Source: Pseudomonadota bacterium (lineage in GTDB: Bacteria; Pseudomonadota; Alphaproteobacteria; Caulobacterales; Caulobacteraceae). From it: a stretch of DNA of 9,330 bases. Positions 5,939-9,330 of the stretch are shown here, one piece after another. Below the pieces are notes generated by a model that searched no databases, was not told the origin of the DNA, and worked only from the letters and a program-made list of their open reading frames with translations. The DNA lies in contig JAEZEZ010000129.1 in the NCBI GenBank assembly GCA_023432855.1, positions 1-9,330 of the forward strand. The letters run 5' to 3'. Both the position numbers and the translations under genes were made by a program. Positions within the stretch are counted from its first letter, which is position 1. Each line of letters starts with the position of its first letter.

Positions 5939-6869
5939 ATCCCTCGAAACCATCCACCCAAGCCTGCATCAGGGTGCGGGCGATGGCGAGGCGGGGCGGG
6001 GGGAGGACGCCGTCCCAGCCGGTCTCGCCGTCGAGCACGCGGCGGAGCTCGTCGCGGGTGAACCAGCGGACGGCTTCCAGTTCGGTCTGGTCGGGGCGGG
6101 CGTCGTCGTCGTCGACCTCGGCGATCAGGCCGATCATCAGGTTGGAGGTGAAGGGCCAGGGCTGGCTGGAGTGGTAGGCGACCCGCACGGCGGTGAGGCC
6201 GGCCTCCTCCTTCAGCTCGCGCGCGCAAGCTTCCTCGATGGATTCGCCGGGCTCGAGGAAGCCGGCCAGGGCCGACATGCGGCCTTTGGGCCAGGCCGCC
6301 TGGCGTCCCAGCAGGCAGCGGTCGCCGAACACCGGCAGCATGATGGTCACCGGATTGACCCGCGGGAAGTGTTCGACCCGGCAGGCGGGGCAGACCCGCC
6401 GCCAGCCGCCGTCGGCCGGTTCGCTCGGCTTGCCGCAGGCGGAGCAGAAGCCGTGGGCGTCGTGCCATTCGATCAGGCTCTTGGCTGTGGCGGCGATGGC
6501 GGCCTCCGGCCCCGGCAGCAGCAGGCCCGCGCCGCGCATCTCCTGGAACCGTCCGAGCCCCTGCAGCGGTCCCGCCGACGGGTCCAGGCCGGTCTCGAAG
6601 TCGACGGCGAAGACGGGGGCTCCCTTCCACAGGCCGAGGAAGACGGCGCGGTTGCCCGAGGCCTGCTCGGCCATGTCGAGGCGCAGGTAGGCGAGGCGCT
6701 CGCCGCCGGCGGCGTCCGGCTCCACCAGCACCTCGCCCTGCCACAGGACGATGGCCATGGCCTCGGACGAGGCGCGCTGTTCGTCCAGCCAGTCCTCCGA
6801 GCTGCGCCGCTCGGCCGCCCGGTCGAGGGGATTGCCGGCGAAGACGTTGACGAAGCGCGAGAGGGGCAT
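5937..6869 (-). CDS. nudC: NAD(H) diphosphatase (NudC-type Nudix hydrolase, zinc-binding)
   Basis: This 310-residue cytosolic enzyme hydrolyses NAD(H) to NMN(H) and AMP; NudC enzymes also remove NAD caps from RNA 5' ends. The layout is the full NudC one: a variable N-terminal domain (1-125), a zinc ribbon with C142-x2-C145 and C160-x2-C163, then the Nudix domain. The Nudix box is complete, G203-x5-E209-x7-R217-E-L-x-E221-E222-x-G224-L. The NudC-specific S235-Q-P-W-P-F240 motif, which sets NADH specificity, lies 10 residues after it. The length is longer than E. coli NudC (about 257) because of the larger N-terminal domain, which is usual in alphaproteobacteria. There is no Shine-Dalgarno before the ATG; a -10-like box 7 bases upstream suggests a leaderless mRNA. 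It is convergent with pheA and divergent from ftsY. Confidence 0.93.
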   Translation of the reverse strand: MPLSRFVNVFAGNPLDRAAERRSSEDWLDEQRASSEAMAIVLWQGEVLVEPDAAGGERLAYLRLDMAEQASGNRAVFLGLWKGAPVFAVDFETGLDPSAGPLQGLGRFQEMRGAGLLLPGPEAAIAATAKSLIEWHDAHGFCSACGKPSEPADGGWRRVCPACRVEHFPRVNPVTIMLPVFGDRCLLGRQAAWPKGRMSALAGFLEPGESIEEACARELKEEAGLTAVRVAYHSSQPWPFTSNLMIGLIAEVDDDDARPDQTELEAVRWFTRDELRRVLDGETGWDGVLPPPRLAIARTLMQAWVDGFEG

Positions 6870-6876
6870 GGGGCGT

Positions 6877-6905
6877 ATCTAGGCCGCGCCGCGCGGGGGC
6901 GCCAG
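6877..6905 (-). promoter_or_regulatory. Candidate nudC promoter placing the transcript start at the ATG
   Basis: On the minus strand CTGGCG (6905-6900) is followed by a 17-base spacer and CTAGAT (6882-6877). It then has 7 bases before the ATG at 6869. The -10 fits CTANAW of the Caulobacter consensus and the -35 matches TTGACG at 4 of 6. Transcription would begin at or next to the A of the start codon, giving a leaderless mRNA. Confidence 0.45.
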
Positions 6906-6968
6906 CGCGGCGCGCACGCCCGGACGGGCAGGGTTTGTCGTTCCCGGTTCCTCTCGCGCCCCGCGCCC

Positions 6969-6976
6969 GCTAAACC
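6969..6976 (+). promoter_or_regulatory. Candidate ftsY -10 box placing the transcript start at the ATG
   Basis: GCTAAACC matches the Caulobacter -10 consensus GCTANAWC at 7 of 8 positions. Its CTAAAC core ends 7 bases before the ATG at 6983. No good -35 is visible at the right distance (TTCCTC at 6948-6953 is weak). The bases before the ATG are C-rich with no Shine-Dalgarno, which favours a leaderless start. Confidence 0.45.
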
Positions 6977-6982
6977 CCGCCC

Positions 6983-7936
6983 ATGACCGACGCCTCGCCG
7001 CCGCAGAAAAAGGGCTGGTTCGCCCGCCTGACCGAGGGCCTCACCCGCTCGTCGCAGCAGATGACGGACCAGGTCGTCTCGACCTTCGTCAAGCAGCCGC
7101 TGGACCAGTCGAAGATCGACGAGCTGGAGGAGATGCTGATCGAGAACGACCTCGGCCCCGCCGCGGCGGCGCGCATCGCCGAGCGCTTCGCCGAGCTGAA
7201 GTTCGGCAAGGTGTCTGACGAGACCGAGATCAAGGAGGCCCTGGCCGAGGCCGTGGCCGCCGAGCTGATCCCCCGCCAGGATGTGTTCGACCCGCTGGGC
7301 GGGCCGCGGCCGTTCGTGGTGCTGTTCGTGGGCGTCAACGGCTCGGGCAAGACCACCACCCTGGGCAAGATCGCCGCCGACCTGGTGCGCAAGGGCGCCA
7401 AGGTCATGGTGGTGGCGGGCGACACCTTCCGCGCCGCCGCCGTCGAACAGCTGCAGGTGTGGGCCGACCGGGCCGGCGCCGACTTCGTCTCGCGGCCCAA
7501 CGCCGACGCCGCCGGCCTGGCCTACGACGCCTACGAGCGGGCCAGGGCCGAGGACTACGACGTGGTGCTGATCGATACGGCGGGACGGCTGCAGAACAAG
7601 CAGGCGCTGATGGACGAGCTGCTGAAGATCGTCCGTGTGCTGAAGAAGGTGGACCCCGAGGCGCCGCACGAGACCCTGCTGGTGCTCGACGCCACGGTGG
7701 GCCGCAACGCGCTGGCCCAGGAGCAGATCTTCGGCCGCACCGCCTATGTCACCGGCGTGGTGATGACCAAGCTGGACGGCACCTCGCGCGGCGGGGTGCT
7801 GGTGCCGGTGGCCCAGGCCTCGGACGCGCCCATCAAGCTGATCGGGGTGGGCGAGGGGATCGACGACCTGCAGCCGTTCGACGCGCGGGCCTTCTCGCGC
7901 TCCCTCGTCGGCCTCGGCGCCGAGGGACAGCGATGA
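6983..7936 (+). CDS. ftsY: Signal recognition particle receptor FtsY (SRP GTPase)
   Basis: This 317-residue receptor at the inner membrane docks ribosomes carrying SRP and delivers nascent membrane proteins to SecYEG. The four-helix N domain is at about 15-100 and includes IDELEEMLIENDLG. The GTPase G domain follows: G1 GVNGSGKTTT (117-126), G2 DTFRAAAVEQL (147-157), G3 DTAGR (198-202), G4 TKLDG (262-266) and the closing GVGEGIDDLQPFD (288-300). DTFRAAAVEQL and LDGTSRGG distinguish FtsY from Ffh. The long acidic A domain of E. coli FtsY is absent and only a short basic start (QKKGWFARL) with an amphipathic helix remains, as in many alphaproteobacteria. ispZ follows with a 4-base ATGA overlap. 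Confidence 0.96.
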   Translation: MTDASPPQKKGWFARLTEGLTRSSQQMTDQVVSTFVKQPLDQSKIDELEEMLIENDLGPAAAARIAERFAELKFGKVSDETEIKEALAEAVAAELIPRQDVFDPLGGPRPFVVLFVGVNGSGKTTTLGKIAADLVRKGAKVMVVAGDTFRAAAVEQLQVWADRAGADFVSRPNADAAGLAYDAYERARAEDYDVVLIDTAGRLQNKQALMDELLKIVRVLKKVDPEAPHETLLVLDATVGRNALAQEQIFGRTAYVTGVVMTKLDGTSRGGVLVPVAQASDAPIKLIGVGEGIDDLQPFDARAFSRSLVGLGAEGQR

Positions 7937-8559
7937 GCGGCGCGGAAAAACCCAGGGCGCCGGAGTGGGTGCGCCAGGCGGTCGACTTCGGGGCGCTGGC
8001 CGCCTTCCTGGTGACTTTCGGGGTGCTGCGCCTGCGCGGGGTGGACAGCAGCGAGGCGATGCTGACGGCCACCTGGGTGCTGATGGGGGGCTCGGCCATC
8101 GCGCTGACGGTCGGCTGGCTGATCGAACGGCGGCTGGCCCTGATGCCGGCGGTTACCGGCGGCTTCGCCCTGGTGTTCGGGGCGCTGACGGTGATCTTCC
8201 AGGACCCCAGCCTGATCAAGATCAAGATCAGCGTGCAGAACGCCATCTTCGCCATCGCCCTGATCGGCGGGGTGCTGATGGGCAAGAACCCCGGCAAGGC
8301 GGTGCTGGGCTCGGCCATACAGATGTCGGACGCGGCCTGGCGCATCCTGACCCTGCGCTACGGCGGCTATTTCGCCACGGTGGCCGTGGCCAACGAGATC
8401 ATCTGGCGCACCCAGACCGACGACGTGTGGATCATGTTCCGCGGCGTGCTGTGGATCGCCGCCCTGGTGTTCGCCGGCTCGCAGGTGCCCTTCATGATGA
8501 AGCACATGCAGGTCCCCGACGCCGACCGCACGCCGGAGCCGCCCGACACCGGGCTCTAG
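7933..8559 (+). CDS. ispZ: Inner membrane septation protein A (IspZ/YciB family)
   Basis: This 208-residue protein with about five transmembrane helices belongs to the YciB/IspZ family, linked to cell division and envelope integrity in Shigella and E. coli; its biochemical role is unclear. Family marks are IFQDPSLIKIKISV (88-101), MGKNPGKAVLG (116-126), MSDAAWRILTLR (131-142) and ANEIIWR (153-159), in the order seen in relatives. The N-terminus has about 15 extra cytoplasmic residues. The ATG overlaps the ftsY stop, and GAGGGA at 7922-7927 gives a Shine-Dalgarno 5 bases upstream, so this gene is translated by a normal ribosome-binding site, unlike ftsY. Its TAG stop lies in a CTAG shared with the convergent Nudix gene. 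Confidence 0.92.
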   Translation: MSGAEKPRAPEWVRQAVDFGALAAFLVTFGVLRLRGVDSSEAMLTATWVLMGGSAIALTVGWLIERRLALMPAVTGGFALVFGALTVIFQDPSLIKIKISVQNAIFAIALIGGVLMGKNPGKAVLGSAIQMSDAAWRILTLRYGGYFATVAVANEIIWRTQTDDVWIMFRGVLWIAALVFAGSQVPFMMKHMQVPDADRTPEPPDTGL

Positions 8560-9116
8560 GCCGGGTTGGAATAGGGGGCGAAGACGGCCTGCTCGCGGCT
8601 GTCGAGCCAGGCGCGAAGCGCCCTGTGCACGGTGGTGAAGGCCAGGTCCTCCCACGGGATCTCGTCCCAGCCGTAAAGCGCGACCTCCAGGCTTTCGGGC
8701 CCGGCGGCGGACCCGCCCAGCAGGCGGGCGCGCTGGAACACGTGCACCTGGGCGCGCGCGGTGACGTCGTAGAGGGCCAGCACCGCGTCGCACTCGACCT
8801 CGGCGCAGGCCTCCTCGCGGATTTCGCGGCGGGCGGCCTCGCGGGTTGTCTCGCCGGTCTCCATGAAGCCCGCCGGCAGGGTCCAGTAGCCGCGGCGCGG
8901 ATGGATGGCCCGCCTGCACAGCAGGATCTTCACCTGGTCGAGCGGCACGGCGCCGGGGCCGTGCGGCGGGCCGTTCTCGGCCCAGGCGACCACGGCGCCG
9001 GCGACGATCTTCGGATTGACGTAGTCGACGAAGCCGCAGCGGTCGCACACCTGGCGCTCGCGGTCCTCGCCGGGCGGGATGCGGGTGGAGAAGGACGGCT
9101 CGATCTTCAGGGTCAT
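8556..9116 (-). CDS. Nudix hydrolase with N-terminal zinc-ribbon-like CxxC
   Basis: This 186-residue protein starts with C24-D-R-C27-G and YVNPKIV (32-38), the arrangement of the zinc-ribbon Nudix subgroup also found in ADP-ribose/NADH pyrophosphatase-like proteins; only one CxxC is present. The Nudix box is G83-x5-E89-x7-R97-E98-I-x-E101-E102-x-C104-A, so all metal-binding glutamates are kept, but the glycine of the consensus is Cys104. After the box come VHVFQRARL and a WDEIPWEDLAF segment. The substrate cannot be predicted; it lacks the SQPWPF motif of NudC. AGGG sits 7 bases before the ATG. The gene follows the truncated gene at the right edge after only 18 bases, so the two are probably co-transcribed. 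Confidence 0.88.
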   Translation of the reverse strand: MTLKIEPSFSTRIPPGEDRERQVCDRCGFVDYVNPKIVAGAVVAWAENGPPHGPGAVPLDQVKILLCRRAIHPRRGYWTLPAGFMETGETTREAARREIREEACAEVECDAVLALYDVTARAQVHVFQRARLLGGSAAGPESLEVALYGWDEIPWEDLAFTTVHRALRAWLDSREQAVFAPYSNPA

Positions 9117-9134
9117 GGGCCGACCCTGCGGCGA

Positions 9135-9330
9135 TCAGACCTTGATGTCGAGCAGGGATCCGGGGCGCAGGGGCCGGTCGGGCGCCGGCGTTGACGCGGC
9201 GGCCTGCATCGCCTGGGCGGCCTGCATCGGCTGGGCCGCGGCGGCGCGCGGCGGGGGCGCGGCGGCGGGCGTCGCCTGGGCCGTCGTCATGGCCTGGGAG
9301 AAGCAGGCGCGCTGGGCGGCGCGGGCCGCG
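9135..9330 (-). CDS. Ala/Gln/Pro-rich protein of unknown function, C-terminal part (runs off right edge)
   Basis: Sixty-four codons are open from the right edge to the TGA at 9137-9135. The visible protein starts AARAAQRACFSQAM, continues through a low-complexity Ala/Pro/Gln stretch with the repeat AQPMQA-AQAMQA, and ends RPLRPGSLLDIKV. I do not recognise the family. An internal ATG at 9290 could start a 51-residue protein, but it has no Shine-Dalgarno and the frame stays open beyond it, so a longer gene starting outside the window is more likely. The downstream Nudix gene begins 18 bases later on the same strand. Confidence 0.6.
   Translation of the reverse strand, partial: AARAAQRACFSQAMTTAQATPAAAPPPRAAAAQPMQAAQAMQAAASTPAPDRPLRPGSLLDIKV
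9201..9236 (-). repeat. Two tandem 18-base units inside the right-edge gene
   Basis: The units at 9201-9218 and 9219-9236 differ at one base. On the minus strand they encode AQPMQA and AQAMQA. They probably arose by local slippage in low-complexity coding sequence. Confidence 0.75.

Noticed and set aside
6473..7669. Minus-strand open frame of 398 codons opposite ftsY
   Set aside because: ftsY on the other strand has every SRP-GTPase motif; this frame has none and also overlaps nudC out of frame.
7744..9048. Long minus-strand open frame of 434 codons
   Set aside because: It lies antisense to the end of ftsY and ispZ and overlaps the Nudix gene in another frame; composition is Arg-rich and low complexity.
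1..9330. CRISPR arrays, tRNA or rRNA genes, insertion sequences, transposases, phage or toxin-antitoxin genes
   Set aside because: I looked on both strands and saw no regularly spaced repeats, tRNA-like cloverleaf, transposase motifs or small paired toxin genes; composition is even across the window.

Overview
The window is about 70% GC, densely coded on both strands, and the gene families point to an alphaproteobacterium of the order Caulobacterales (Caulobacter or Phenylobacterium-like). The evidence is an ftsY gene followed directly by ispZ/yciB, a membrane-anchored class I cytochrome c divergent from kdsB-pheA, an alphaproteobacterial-type PheA with ESY in its ACT domain, and -10 boxes resembling the Caulobacter housekeeping consensus GCTANAWC. 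The placement is from gene content and motifs only.

Left part (1-2596): a truncated gene on the minus strand encodes a winged-helix DNA-binding domain followed by one transmembrane helix (CadC/ToxR architecture). Divergent from it are two translationally coupled genes: an exported beta-lactamase-fold serine hydrolase and an exported NTF2-like protein. This looks like an accessory module with a membrane-tethered regulator beside two envelope proteins.

Middle left (2625-4058, minus): a two-gene operon of a membrane-anchored cytochrome c with a Pro/Ala-rich tail and a multi-spanning DUF6498-type membrane protein. An 89-base divergent spacer separates it from kdsB (CMP-KDO synthetase, for LPS) and pheA (prephenate dehydratase, for phenylalanine), which overlap by 4 bases.

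The pheA-nudC convergent spacer (5746-5936) holds two diverged copies of one structured palindromic repeat in opposite orientation, with compensatory changes in the stems. The outer hairpin of the second copy can act as the pheA terminator.

Right part: nudC (NAD(H) diphosphatase/deNADding Nudix enzyme, minus) is divergent from ftsY (SRP receptor)-ispZ (inner-membrane septation protein). Both nudC and ftsY have a -10-like box exactly 7 bases before the ATG and no Shine-Dalgarno, suggesting leaderless mRNAs. A second, zinc-ribbon-type Nudix gene converges on ispZ, and the two stop codons share one CTAG. It follows a truncated Ala/Gln/Pro-rich gene of unknown function at the right edge. Most of the window is ordinary core genome. 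The items that most deserve a second look are the repeat pair, the regulator/hydrolase module and the twin leaderless starts.
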